Translations under genes and position numbers: made by a program
Notes under the pieces: model-generated
What the model was told of the DNA's origin: nothing
Seen by the model: the letters and a program-made list of their open reading frames with translations, nothing else
Database searches by the model: none
Assembly (NCBI RefSeq): GCF_000009365.1
Contig: NC_008260.1
Coordinates: 1-64,000, forward strand
Direction: 5' to 3'
From: Alcanivorax borkumensis SK2
Lineage (GTDB): Bacteria; Pseudomonadota; Gammaproteobacteria; Pseudomonadales; Alcanivoracaceae
Length of the DNA: 64,000 nucleotides
In this document: positions 39,944 to 47,965 of the stretch, piece after piece
Numbering within the stretch: the stretch's first letter is position 1
How the letters are laid out: each line of letters begins with the position of its first letter

Positions 39944-40759
39944 TTATAAATAGGGCGCGCGCAAGATACCATCCAGGTCTGAATAAGGAATCGTCAGGGT
40001 CGGCTGCCCCATGGCGTAAGGGGCGATGTGGTACACATTGTATTGCAGCACGAGCCCCTTATCAGTGAAGAAGACGTTATCGGTTTTGTCGAACGGCCAG
40101 CTGTCACGGAAAGCTTGGTCCAAATTTTCTTTATTCAGCCACGCGGTATGTTGCTCGCGGGCTTTTTCCCAGAAAGCAGCTTGTTGGCCCGGCACCAGCA
40201 TGTCGTTTAGTTTGACACTTTGTTGTTTAGCGAGATCCCAGTGAAAGTACTGCACGCTAGGCACCCCGTGGGCGCCCCCGGTGTATTCATAGGTTTCCAT
40301 AGACAGAGTGATAACGTCTCCGCGGCGACCCTGTTTTTTCACCGTAGCGGTAAGCTCCCAGCCCTGCCTCGAGGCCATGGCCATGTCGGACGCGTCTTGC
40401 AGAAATGCATCCGCCAGATCTTCAATGCGGACATCGTGGTTGGGGTTATCTTCATTGTGAATCAGCATGGCAGCAAGGTGCTGGGTGATAGCGTCGTTCA
40501 GTTCAGCTTGATTCTCAAAGGTGAGCCATTGTAGGTCGACTTTTGGGCAGCCGTCAGCGTCACACTGCTCATCGGTTTTTTCTAGCGCGTGAACATTGCG
40601 TACTAGGGTTTGTGGCGTAGCCCCTTTTGGGTTGGCGGCGGGGTTTTTAATAGCGGCGGCACTGTCGGTGGATTTGGCTGTGGGCTTAGCCGGTGCGTTT
40701 GAGTCTTCGCACCCTGCTAGCAGCGCAGAGGCGATCAGAAGAATCAGTGTTATACGCAT
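39944..40759 (-). CDS. DUF3298 domain lipoprotein
   Basis: Predicted lipoprotein, 271 residues. The signal peptide ends at lipobox LAGC (Cys16), and an Ala/Lys/Pro-rich linker runs to about residue 50. The C-terminal half has the DUF3298/RsiV-like pattern: TYEYTGGAHGVPSVQYFHWD, then LNDMLVPGQQ and a final TIPYSDLDGIL. Such domains are thought to bind sugars or peptidoglycan-like ligands. It is divergent from the ytoQ-like gene and transcribed alone. Confidence 0.82.
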   Translation of the reverse strand: MRITLILLIASALLAGCEDSNAPAKPTAKSTDSAAAIKNPAANPKGATPQTLVRNVHALEKTDEQCDADGCPKVDLQWLTFENQAELNDAITQHLAAMLIHNEDNPNHDVRIEDLADAFLQDASDMAMASRQGWELTATVKKQGRRGDVITLSMETYEYTGGAHGVPSVQYFHWDLAKQQSVKLNDMLVPGQQAAFWEKAREQHTAWLNKENLDQAFRDSWPFDKTDNVFFTDKGLVLQYNVYHIAPYAMGQPTLTIPYSDLDGILRAPYL

Positions 40760-40888
40760 GGCAAACCTTCCTGAAATCGGTGAGAACCTGATGGCATTTA
40801 ACGGCAGTGGCCGCTCCGGTTCAAGGTGGCTTTTGCAATCAAGCGAGCCTATCCTGCCGTTTTTCAGCTATCAATCGGGAGAATGAGC

Positions 40889-41335
40889 ATGAGCTTCTGG
40901 ACTGTTTATCTTTCTGGAGAAATTCACACGGATTGGCGCGAACGCATCGTCAAGGGCTGCATCGATAAGGAGCTGGATATTGAGTTTAGCGGCCCAGTGA
41001 CTGACCACGAGGCTAGCGACAAAGTGGGCGTGAGTATTTTAGGCGCAGAAGAGAAGCGTTTCTGGGAAGATCGTTTAGGTGCGGGCATCAATGGTATCCG
41101 GACCCGCAAGCTGATCGATGAGGCTGACCTTGTGGTGGTGCGGTTTGGCCCCAAGTATAAACAGTGGAATGCGGCATTTGATGCTGGTTACACCGCGGCC
41201 TTGGGGACACCGATGATCATTTTGCACGATGAAGAGCATGATCACCCCTTGAAAGAGGTGGATGCTGCCGCCGACGCGGTGGCGCGCACTCCAGAGCAGG
41301 TGGTGGAAATGCTGGCATATATTCTTAACGCTTAA
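40889..41335 (+). CDS. YtoQ family protein
   Basis: Cytoplasmic 148-residue protein. The sequence WTVYLSGEIHTDWRERI and the block LDIEFSGPVTDHEASDKVG are typical of the YtoQ family, of unknown activity (related in fold to nucleoside deoxyribosyltransferases). GGGAG is seven bases before the ATG at 40889, which is why it is chosen over ATG 40883. Confidence 0.85.
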   Translation: MSFWTVYLSGEIHTDWRERIVKGCIDKELDIEFSGPVTDHEASDKVGVSILGAEEKRFWEDRLGAGINGIRTRKLIDEADLVVVRFGPKYKQWNAAFDAGYTAALGTPMIILHDEEHDHPLKEVDAAADAVARTPEQVVEMLAYILNA

Positions 41336-41476
41336 CCCTCATTCGTTATGCCACGGGGCTCTGGTCCGGTTTCAGCGTCTTGTTTTATGTCATTTTACAT
41401 CATTGGGGGAGCGTTTTGCGGTATGGCTTGTCGCATTCGTGTACAGGAACAAAAAGCAAAGCAAGGAGTTCTCCCG

Positions 41477-41950
41477 ATGACACACCGATTATTGGCCGCC
41501 GCCACTCTCATGTTGGTTACCACCGCTACGGCGTGGGCAGAGACAGAAGGCGTTCCCAACGTAAAAACGCCGGAACCAGAAAAAATAGAGACTCAAATAG
41601 AAGAAACGTTGGCGGATATCCAGAGCTATTCTGTGGAGCAGAAGAATCAAGCTATGCGAGTGGCCCGCCATGCCATTGACGATCTAAATCAACAAGTTAC
41701 CCTACTACAGGGTGACATCAACAGCCAATGGAAGGAGCTGTCCCAAGAGGCACGTTTGCACAAGCAAGACGCGCTTGCCTCGTTGAAAGAGCAGCAGGCG
41801 GATCTGGAGAGCCATTACCAGACCTTGCAGAATGCCAGCGAAGATAATTGGGAGGCGGCCAAGGTGAAATTTCAGCGGAGCTGGGAAGCTGCCAAGCAAG
41901 GCTGGCAAAGCCTAACGGCGCCTTCCCCGGCTCAGGACGAGACCCCCTAA
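41477..41950 (+). CDS. Secreted coiled-coil protein of unknown function
   Basis: 157 residues with a clear signal peptide (cleaved near TAWA-ETEG) and a mature part that is almost entirely charged, heptad-like helix (about 40-140) rich in Gln, Glu and Lys. It ends in a short Pro-rich tail. AAGGAG lies upstream of the ATG at 41477. I do not recognise a family with certainty; it resembles small apolipoprotein-like stress proteins. Located between ytoQ and the convergent thrB. Confidence 0.72.
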   Translation: MTHRLLAAATLMLVTTATAWAETEGVPNVKTPEPEKIETQIEETLADIQSYSVEQKNQAMRVARHAIDDLNQQVTLLQGDINSQWKELSQEARLHKQDALASLKEQQADLESHYQTLQNASEDNWEAAKVKFQRSWEAAKQGWQSLTAPSPAQDETP

Positions 41951-42107
41951 ATAGAAGGCTCGATAATGTTTATATTTGAGCTTCGGTCAGCTCCTGGGCG
42001 CACGCGGTAGCCACCACAAAGAGGGTGGGCGGACTAGACGTTAGTCTGTTTCGAAGATGAACGGGGTGTTGGTGATGTGTGTTTTAACTTGCAGCACACC
42101 CCTTCCC

Positions 42108-43025
42108 CTATACGGCGAACGCTTCCAGCCGCTGTCGGTAAATCCGTGCAAACTCTTCCGGGTTTTTGCTGCCTTGCCCTTCACTATGGTCAGACACTGG
42201 GCCGGCTAGCCGTGATAACCAGAACCTCAGAGCCGCTACCGGCAGTGCTTCATTCAAGCGGCGGGTGTCTACGCTGCGGCCCTGGCCCCGATAAGCTGAC
42301 AGTAAGGCGTGCTCCCGTTCTGCCACCACGTGGCCTCTAGCATCTACACACCAATCGTTGAGTGCAACGGCTAGGTCGTACTCCGGATGGTCCTGGCAGG
42401 CGTTATAGAAATCCAGCAAAGCGCTTATTTCACCGTTGTCCCATAGCAGGTTGTCACGGAACAGGTCGCCGTGAATCAAGGTGGTGCCAGCGGGGTGGGC
42501 CAGCCAGCGGTGAAGCAAGCGTGCCGCGTTGTCTCGATCAGCGGTGGGTAATTTGTCTAGATGATGAGTGAAATCGCGCAGCCGCGCCCGTTCGCTGGGG
42601 AGCGGCTGCAGCTGCTCCGTGTGGCTAGCGTGTAGCCGTGCCAGCAAAGCACCAACCTGCCTGCAGCGATCGGCATCCACAGAGAAATCGTGCCTGCCTG
42701 GCAGGCGCGGCATTAACACTGCCGGTTTGCCCGCAACGGTAATTTGGTCGTTGCCGCTGGCAGTCGCTAGTGGTGCAGGCACGGGTAAGTGTTGTTTGGC
42801 CAACTGTTTTAGTAGAGTCAGGTACGGGGTTAGCGCGGGATGGTCGAGGGATTCGAACACCGTTAACACTAGCGGGCAGGGCTGATCATGTTTGCCAAGG
42901 CCATCGATAAGGAAAGTGCTATTCTCGATGCCGTGACTGGCGGCGTGATAATCACGCAACTGAAAACCAAATTGTTCCAGCACTTTTGCCAGTTGGGTCG
43001 GGCTGAGTGGTGTATACACGGACAT
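42108..43025 (-). CDS. thrB: Homoserine kinase (ThrB, aminoglycoside-kinase-like type)
   Basis: Phosphorylates homoserine in threonine synthesis. The 305-residue protein belongs to the choline/aminoglycoside kinase superfamily form found in Pseudomonas, not the GHMP form of enteric bacteria. The catalytic loop TLIHGDLFRDNLLWD and metal site LLDFYNACQDHPEYDLA are intact. The start MSVYTPLSPTQLA at 43025 is chosen over the longer open frame to 43136. Confidence 0.92.
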   Translation of the reverse strand: MSVYTPLSPTQLAKVLEQFGFQLRDYHAASHGIENSTFLIDGLGKHDQPCPLVLTVFESLDHPALTPYLTLLKQLAKQHLPVPAPLATASGNDQITVAGKPAVLMPRLPGRHDFSVDADRCRQVGALLARLHASHTEQLQPLPSERARLRDFTHHLDKLPTADRDNAARLLHRWLAHPAGTTLIHGDLFRDNLLWDNGEISALLDFYNACQDHPEYDLAVALNDWCVDARGHVVAEREHALLSAYRGQGRSVDTRRLNEALPVAALRFWLSRLAGPVSDHSEGQGSKNPEEFARIYRQRLEAFAV

Positions 43026-43289
43026 CACAATCCTCAAGCTTGGAAAAGGCCGCAGATGACCGGACTCTGCAGACGGGCAATGGTATAAAAGGGCGTCAAC
43101 GCGAATCAGCAAAGCGTTTGCTATTAACAATAGCAAACCGATGATGGGTAATGCGTTACTGGATGCGTTTTGGGTTGTTGTGTCGTCTCCATATTCGAGG
43201 TTGAGTTCCTGGTCAGGCTAGTGTTTCCCTTGTCTATTATAGCGAGCCGCATGGTGTGTGCTGCTTATTGCAAAACTTAAGGAGAACTG

Positions 43290-44318
43290 ATGAATCCTGC
43301 CGTTATTGAGCGGGCCACGGTACGTGCCCTGATGTCTTTGCCGGGCCCGGTTTTGGAGCGTTTGGCTGCGGGTTTGGAAACCCATAGTCGTCCGCATTTG
43401 GATTCGCGTCTGCGCTTTCTGCTTGCGCTCAGTGGGGCCAAGCCCACCCTGGATTCAGGGACGGTGGAGCAGGCTCGGCAGATTTATCGGAGCACGCTGG
43501 CATTGCTAGATATGGCACCGGTTAGCCTTCCTGTGGTTGTTGATCATCAGGTTAGCATGGAGGACGGTAGCCAAATTCTAGTGCGGCGTTATCGCCCGGC
43601 CGATGCTCCGCTGGTGTCACCGGCTATTATGTTTTTTCACGGTGGAGGATTCACTATTGGCGGTGTTGAAGAGTATGACCGGTTGTGTCGCTATATAGCG
43701 AAGCGTACCAATGCGGTGGTGCTGAGTGTGGATTACCGGTTGGCGCCGGAACACCCAGCCCCTGCCGGCATGGATGATGCGTTGGAGGCTTGGCGCTGGT
43801 TGCTGAATAACACCGCGCAGCTGGGGCTTGATCCGAACCGCTTGGCGGTGATGGGCGATAGCGCTGGCGGCTGCATGAGCGCAGTGGTGTCACAACAGGC
43901 CAAGCTGGCCGGCCTGGCGTTGCCAGCTTTACAGGTGCTGATCTACCCCACCACTGACGCCGCCCTGGCCCACCCTTCCGTGCAAACGTTGGGGCAAGGG
44001 TTCGGCTTGGATATACCGCTGCTGACTTGGTTCCGAGGACACTTTGTTCAAGACCCAGCGGTGATCGAGGACTACCGCGTTTCGCCCCTGCGCAACCCTG
44101 ATTTAACTGGCCTGCCTGAGGCGATCGTTATCACGGCTACGGATCCCTTGCGGGACGAAGGCTTGGAGTACGCCCAAAAATTACGTGAGGCAGGAAACAC
44201 GGTGACCTCACTGGATTATCCCGAACTGATACACGGCTTTATTTCCATGGGGGGTGTTGTTCCGGCGGCGCGTAAGGCAATCAATGACATTTGCGTTGAG
44301 ACCAAGCGGCGGTTGTGA
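43290..44318 (+). CDS. Alpha/beta hydrolase, HSL-type esterase
   Basis: Hormone-sensitive-lipase family carboxylesterase of 342 residues. The oxyanion motif HGGGF, nucleophile elbow GDSAGG, acid residue in TATDPLRDEG and His in LIHGF form the expected triad. There is no signal peptide, so it is cytoplasmic. AAGGAGAA precedes the ATG. Likely acts on short or medium acyl esters; natural substrate unknown. Confidence 0.93.
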   Translation: MNPAVIERATVRALMSLPGPVLERLAAGLETHSRPHLDSRLRFLLALSGAKPTLDSGTVEQARQIYRSTLALLDMAPVSLPVVVDHQVSMEDGSQILVRRYRPADAPLVSPAIMFFHGGGFTIGGVEEYDRLCRYIAKRTNAVVLSVDYRLAPEHPAPAGMDDALEAWRWLLNNTAQLGLDPNRLAVMGDSAGGCMSAVVSQQAKLAGLALPALQVLIYPTTDAALAHPSVQTLGQGFGLDIPLLTWFRGHFVQDPAVIEDYRVSPLRNPDLTGLPEAIVITATDPLRDEGLEYAQKLREAGNTVTSLDYPELIHGFISMGGVVPAARKAINDICVETKRRL

Positions 44319-44640
44319 TTCAGGCAAAAGCCATTGGATTTTATGGTGGAGTGCATGAATCAGCGGGGGAATGGCTGGGGTGGTGCACCGATGCAAAGGC
44401 GGTTTCAGGGTCTCAAGTTAGAGTAAGAGGCGGCGATGGGTTGCCAAGGCTTGCCTGAGGCAAAGAAAGGCGTCGGTGGTTGTCTGATGGATTACTGCAA
44501 CGCGCACCGCCTTACTCTTTCAATGGTGGCATGGTCTTCCTGGTGGTAGAGAAAACGTAAAGTTCTTTTCGTTATTTGTTGGTCACTACAGCCGGCACGG
44601 CGCGCGGCGGCAACATACGCCGTGCGCCGTCCGGTTATTC
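44319..44640. other. Non-coding stretch with a large stem-loop
   Basis: No gene seen. AGAGTAAGAGGCGG (44420-44433) pairs with CCGCCTTACTCT (44507-44518) apart from one bulged base, enclosing a 73-base loop with its own hairpin TTGCC/GGCAA (44451-44463). Farther on is the G+C-rich hairpin at 44592-44634. The first structure could be a small RNA, a repeat or an mRNA end. Confidence 0.5.
44592..44634 (-). terminator. G+C-rich hairpin after the peroxiredoxin gene
   Basis: Long imperfect palindrome with core CGGCGC/GCGCCG located just downstream of the peroxiredoxin stop codon. There is no T-run, so it may be a stabilising hairpin or a factor-dependent terminator. Confidence 0.45.
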
Positions 44641-45114
44641 CTATAGTTGTTTCAGTACGGTGTCCGCACTGCTCTTGTCCACGCCTTTGGCATCTACGCC
44701 CAGATATTCCACTACGCCATCGTTGGCAATCAGCGCGAAACGTTTGCTGCGAATGCCCATACAGCCACCGGTCGCGTCTAGCTCTAGCCCCAGCGCCTTG
44801 GCCAGTTCAGCGTTACCATCCGCTAGCATGGTAATACGCTCGGCATTCTGATCTTTCTGCCAAGCACCCATCACAAAGGCATCGTTCACTGCCATACAGG
44901 CAATGGCATCGACTTTCTCCAGCAACGCATCGGCGTTAATGACGAAGCCGGGCATGTGGGTGTTGGAACAGCCAGGGGTGAATGCTCCGGGAACGGCAAA
45001 CAGGACAACTTTACGCCCTTTGAAAAAGTCACCGGTGTTGAGGTCCTGGGGGCCATCGGGACCGTTGGTTTTCAGCGTGATAGAAGGGAGGTTGTCGCCA
45101 ACTGCAATGCTCAT
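44641..45114 (-). CDS. Peroxiredoxin (Prx5 family)
   Basis: Thiol peroxidase of 157 residues that reduces hydroperoxides using glutathione or thioredoxin. The peroxidatic cysteine is in FAVPGAFTPGCSNTHMPGF, a Prx5 hallmark. The start MSIAVGDNLPSITLK at 45114 is preferred over ATG 45144. Monocistronic, convergent with the esterase. Confidence 0.94.
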   Translation of the reverse strand: MSIAVGDNLPSITLKTNGPDGPQDLNTGDFFKGRKVVLFAVPGAFTPGCSNTHMPGFVINADALLEKVDAIACMAVNDAFVMGAWQKDQNAERITMLADGNAELAKALGLELDATGGCMGIRSKRFALIANDGVVEYLGVDAKGVDKSSADTVLKQL

Positions 45115-45344
45115 GGTTCGCGTCCTTGGCTTGAGAATGGACACTCACTGTAGCAAACCGGCAAGAACAAGAAAGCACTGTGTAAGCTGGTTGGAATAGT
45201 TAGAGGGTATAGGAGGTAAAAGGCAGGGTTAAATCGGGGGGAACGAGTGACGAAAAGGAAAGATAATACCGGGTAGCGCTCTTTCGCAAATTGTTACTAG
45301 TGGTGCATGTGCATGCACGAATGCCATGCAGGGAAACGATAAAC

Positions 45345-45368
45345 AGGGCGGAGGTCTCCCTCCGCCCT
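45345..45368 (-). terminator. Terminator-like hairpin after the repeat-rich lipoprotein gene
   Basis: Perfect 10-bp arms AGGGCGGAGG and CCTCCGCCCT with a 4-base loop, directly downstream of the lipoprotein stop on the minus strand, followed on that strand by a short T-rich stretch. Confidence 0.7.
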
Positions 45369-45376
45369 TAATCGCG

Positions 45377-47296
45377 TTAGCCGAGCAGACCGCCTAGTAA
45401 TCCACCCAGAACCGGGCCGAGTACAGGAATGTCAGCCAGCACATCGCTAAGCGGGGCTAGCAGCGAGCCGGCAGCATTCTCACCGAGCAGGCTTACCAGC
45501 AGTGAGCCTACTAGGTCGCCTACTATCGGTAGTGACTGTACTAAGCCGATCACTGCGTCGAGCAAATTGCCATCCTGGTCCAGAATGCCGTTAAGCAGTT
45601 GGCTGGGATCGCCACCTGCCAAGCCACCCACCAGGCCGCCAAGCAGGCTGTCGAGCAGGCCTTGTAGGGCGGGTTGCTCAATGAGCATGGCCAGATCGGG
45701 AGTAAGAAGGCTATCTCCGGCACCACCTTGCAGCACAGTGAGGATCTGGTTAAGCAAATCACCTACGACGGGTACTTCATTGAGTAGGTCGACGCCAGCC
45801 AAGAGCTCGCCTCCGCTTGCCACTCCGGTCAGGGTGGCCAGTAGTGGCTCCAATAGATCGCCCAGCAGAGGGACTTCGGTTAATAGATCGCCGAACTGTC
45901 CTAACTGGCCAGCAGATTGAGTCAGGCAATCTAATGGGCTGCCAGATTCACACGCCACAGCACCTAGCAGTTGGTCGATCACATTACCCAATACGGGGAT
46001 TTCAGCCAGCAGGTCGGTGACAACAGTTAGTTGGTCGCCAGACAGGCCGTTCAGCAGGCTTTCCAAATCTAAGGCGTCTGTCGGTAGGCCACCGCTATCG
46101 CCGCCAGCAATCCCGTTGAGTAGATCCCCAAGGATAGGGAGCTGGGTGAGCAATTCGGGAAGGGTTTGCAGGTCTTTCAGTGGCGCAAAAAGATCGCCGC
46201 CGTTGTTCAGTAGCCCAGCAAGCAGATCGCCCAGAACCGGAATTTGCTCCAGCAGAGTGGGGAGGGTTTCCAGCAACGCGAGGTTGCCTGGCTCAGCAAG
46301 GCCAGCCAGCAGGTCCGTTAAGATTCCTGGGTTGATGGTTCCGCCGCCCAGCAGGTCGCCCACAGGGCCTAGCTTTTCACCGGCGGCCAGCAGACAGGTT
46401 AGTGGATCCGCATCTTCAGGGCACAATTCGCCAAGACCACCGGACAGGTTAAGAATGCTGCCAACGCCGCCGAGCACTTCGGTCAAACATGCTTGGGGCT
46501 GAAAATTATCGGCGCGGGTAGATATTGGACACAGGGCGGTGGACAAGCTATTCACTGTGCTGATTAGTGGCTCGCCCTTGGACAGATTTTCAGCCACTTG
46601 GCTTAAGCACACTTGCGGGTTCAGTGAATCCTCGCAGCCCAAATAACCGAGAACACCGATAAGCGTGCTGTCCGGCACGGTGTTGACAGTTTCAATGATG
46701 CACTCGATTGGGTTAGTGGAGCTGGGGCACAGTTGTTGGCCGATAGGGCCACTGTTATCCAACAATCCTGTCAGAGTGTCTTTCAGGTAAGCACCCGACT
46801 CCAAAAGACAATTCTGTAGGAAATCTGGGTTGGTGGCGCTGCTGAGTAAGTTAGATTCGGTGGCAGCAACGGTGTCGGCACATAGCAGGCCGAGTAGGTT
46901 GTCATTGCCAAGAGAGATATTTTCCAGTGCCTCATTTTCACAGGTCAGCACATCAATAGCGCCGCCCAATTGAGTGCCAAGCAGAGCCTGCGGGCAAACT
47001 GATACGGTGAAATGGTTGTTGGTATCTATCAAAGTGAGGAGCTGGGCTTCTTCTTCCTCTGTTACCGGAGGCACGGTGTCGTCTTCATCGCCGCCGCCAG
47101 TATCGCCGCCGTCGGTGTCTCCGCTGTCGGTATCGCTGCCGTCGGTATCGCCGCCGCCAGTGTCGCCGCTGCCGGTGTTACCGGTTTCTTGGTTGGTACT
47201 TGTGCTACCGGAAGAACTGCTGCCGCCGCCGTCGCCACAGGCGGTTAATACTGCCATAAAGGTAAATAGCAGCAATAATCGGGTCAAATGTAACAT
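45377..47296 (-). CDS. Large Leu/Gly-rich repeat lipoprotein
   Basis: 639-residue surface or periplasmic lipoprotein. The signal peptide ends in LTAC (Cys20), followed by a low-complexity linker of Gly/Asp/Thr/Ser (about 20-75), with tandem codons for GDTDGGDTGG-like units. The C-terminal 330 residues repeat a motif close to (I/V)PVLGDLLxGLL about seven times at uneven spacing of roughly 25-60 residues. Several paired cysteines sit in the middle (SPLDCL, DPLTCL, NPIECI). I do not recognise the family; similar proteins appear in Alcanivorax. A GGGGG site precedes the ATG. Confidence 0.75.
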   Translation of the reverse strand: MLHLTRLLLLFTFMAVLTACGDGGGSSSSGSTSTNQETGNTGSGDTGGGDTDGSDTDSGDTDGGDTGGGDEDDTVPPVTEEEEAQLLTLIDTNNHFTVSVCPQALLGTQLGGAIDVLTCENEALENISLGNDNLLGLLCADTVAATESNLLSSATNPDFLQNCLLESGAYLKDTLTGLLDNSGPIGQQLCPSSTNPIECIIETVNTVPDSTLIGVLGYLGCEDSLNPQVCLSQVAENLSKGEPLISTVNSLSTALCPISTRADNFQPQACLTEVLGGVGSILNLSGGLGELCPEDADPLTCLLAAGEKLGPVGDLLGGGTINPGILTDLLAGLAEPGNLALLETLPTLLEQIPVLGDLLAGLLNNGGDLFAPLKDLQTLPELLTQLPILGDLLNGIAGGDSGGLPTDALDLESLLNGLSGDQLTVVTDLLAEIPVLGNVIDQLLGAVACESGSPLDCLTQSAGQLGQFGDLLTEVPLLGDLLEPLLATLTGVASGGELLAGVDLLNEVPVVGDLLNQILTVLQGGAGDSLLTPDLAMLIEQPALQGLLDSLLGGLVGGLAGGDPSQLLNGILDQDGNLLDAVIGLVQSLPIVGDLVGSLLVSLLGENAAGSLLAPLSDVLADIPVLGPVLGGLLGGLLG

Positions 47297-47965
47297 GTGA
47301 ATCCCCCTCTAACATGAATATACGAAACAAGCTGTCAGGGCGTTGTTTATGTCAACGCCCTGGAGGGAGTGTATAAAATTCGTTGCGTTGCGAGTGTTGG
47401 CTAAAAATATCGTTTTGTATCTGTAATTGCAGTGTTTTGTAATGCACAGGTATTGAGCACGCTCCGATTGTTGATGAAGTGTTTAGGTAATGAGAAAAAA
47501 GGGAAGAGTTAAGGGGCGAGGAATGGTGATTACCGGAACGGAGAGTGAAATCAGCCTTAATATAGTGTCGGCCTGATGTAGCACGCAAACGTGCCGTTTA
47601 TTTACTTCTGGTCTTATGTTTCTTCGTTTAGAGAGGCTCTTTTACTGGGTGGGGAATTGGCTATGTCAGGCACCGCATTTTCAATCCCATCGCTACAGTA
47701 TCAGTTGTAAGCGTCTCCATTTTCTTGGCGGTGTGCTTTATTTTGGGGGGGAGCAAGTGGGTTTTTAGTGCGATATGAATTAGCTATGGCCGTAATGAGT
47801 GCGAGCCGGGTGGCAGCCCTCGACGGGCGGGATCTCAAGATACAGTCGAAAACTTAACCGTTCACGTGTCAGGTTATGCTGCGCACGTAAGGCGTGTTCA
47901 GAGGCCCATAATGCAAAAAACCGCTCAGCCATAGCCGAGCGGAATGCCCATCAGCCATTAACGGG
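47297..47965. other. Long non-coding stretch
   Basis: About 670 bp without a convincing gene on either strand. It holds a short hairpin GCACG/CGTGC at 47581-47594 and the terminator at 47915-47942. A 24-base segment at about 47884-47907 is similar to one at about 52862-52885. Base composition is more AT-rich in the first half, where the lipoprotein promoter probably lies. Confidence 0.55.
47915..47942 (-). terminator. Rho-independent terminator after the VIT/VWA gene
   Basis: CCGCTC/GAGCGG stem with a 10-base loop; on the minus strand it is followed by six T. It lies 24 bp past the stop codon of the VIT/VWA gene. Confidence 0.85.

Noticed and set aside
41951..42107. tRNA-like or terminator structure between the coiled-coil gene and thrB
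   Set aside because: Only short imperfect repeats; no cloverleaf or T-run could be drawn.
47352..47588. 78-codon minus-strand frame in the same gap
   Set aside because: Composition unlike neighbouring proteins and no ribosome site; probably chance.
47616..47765. Short plus-strand frame in the gap after the repeat lipoprotein gene
   Set aside because: 49 codons, no ribosome site and no recognisable features.
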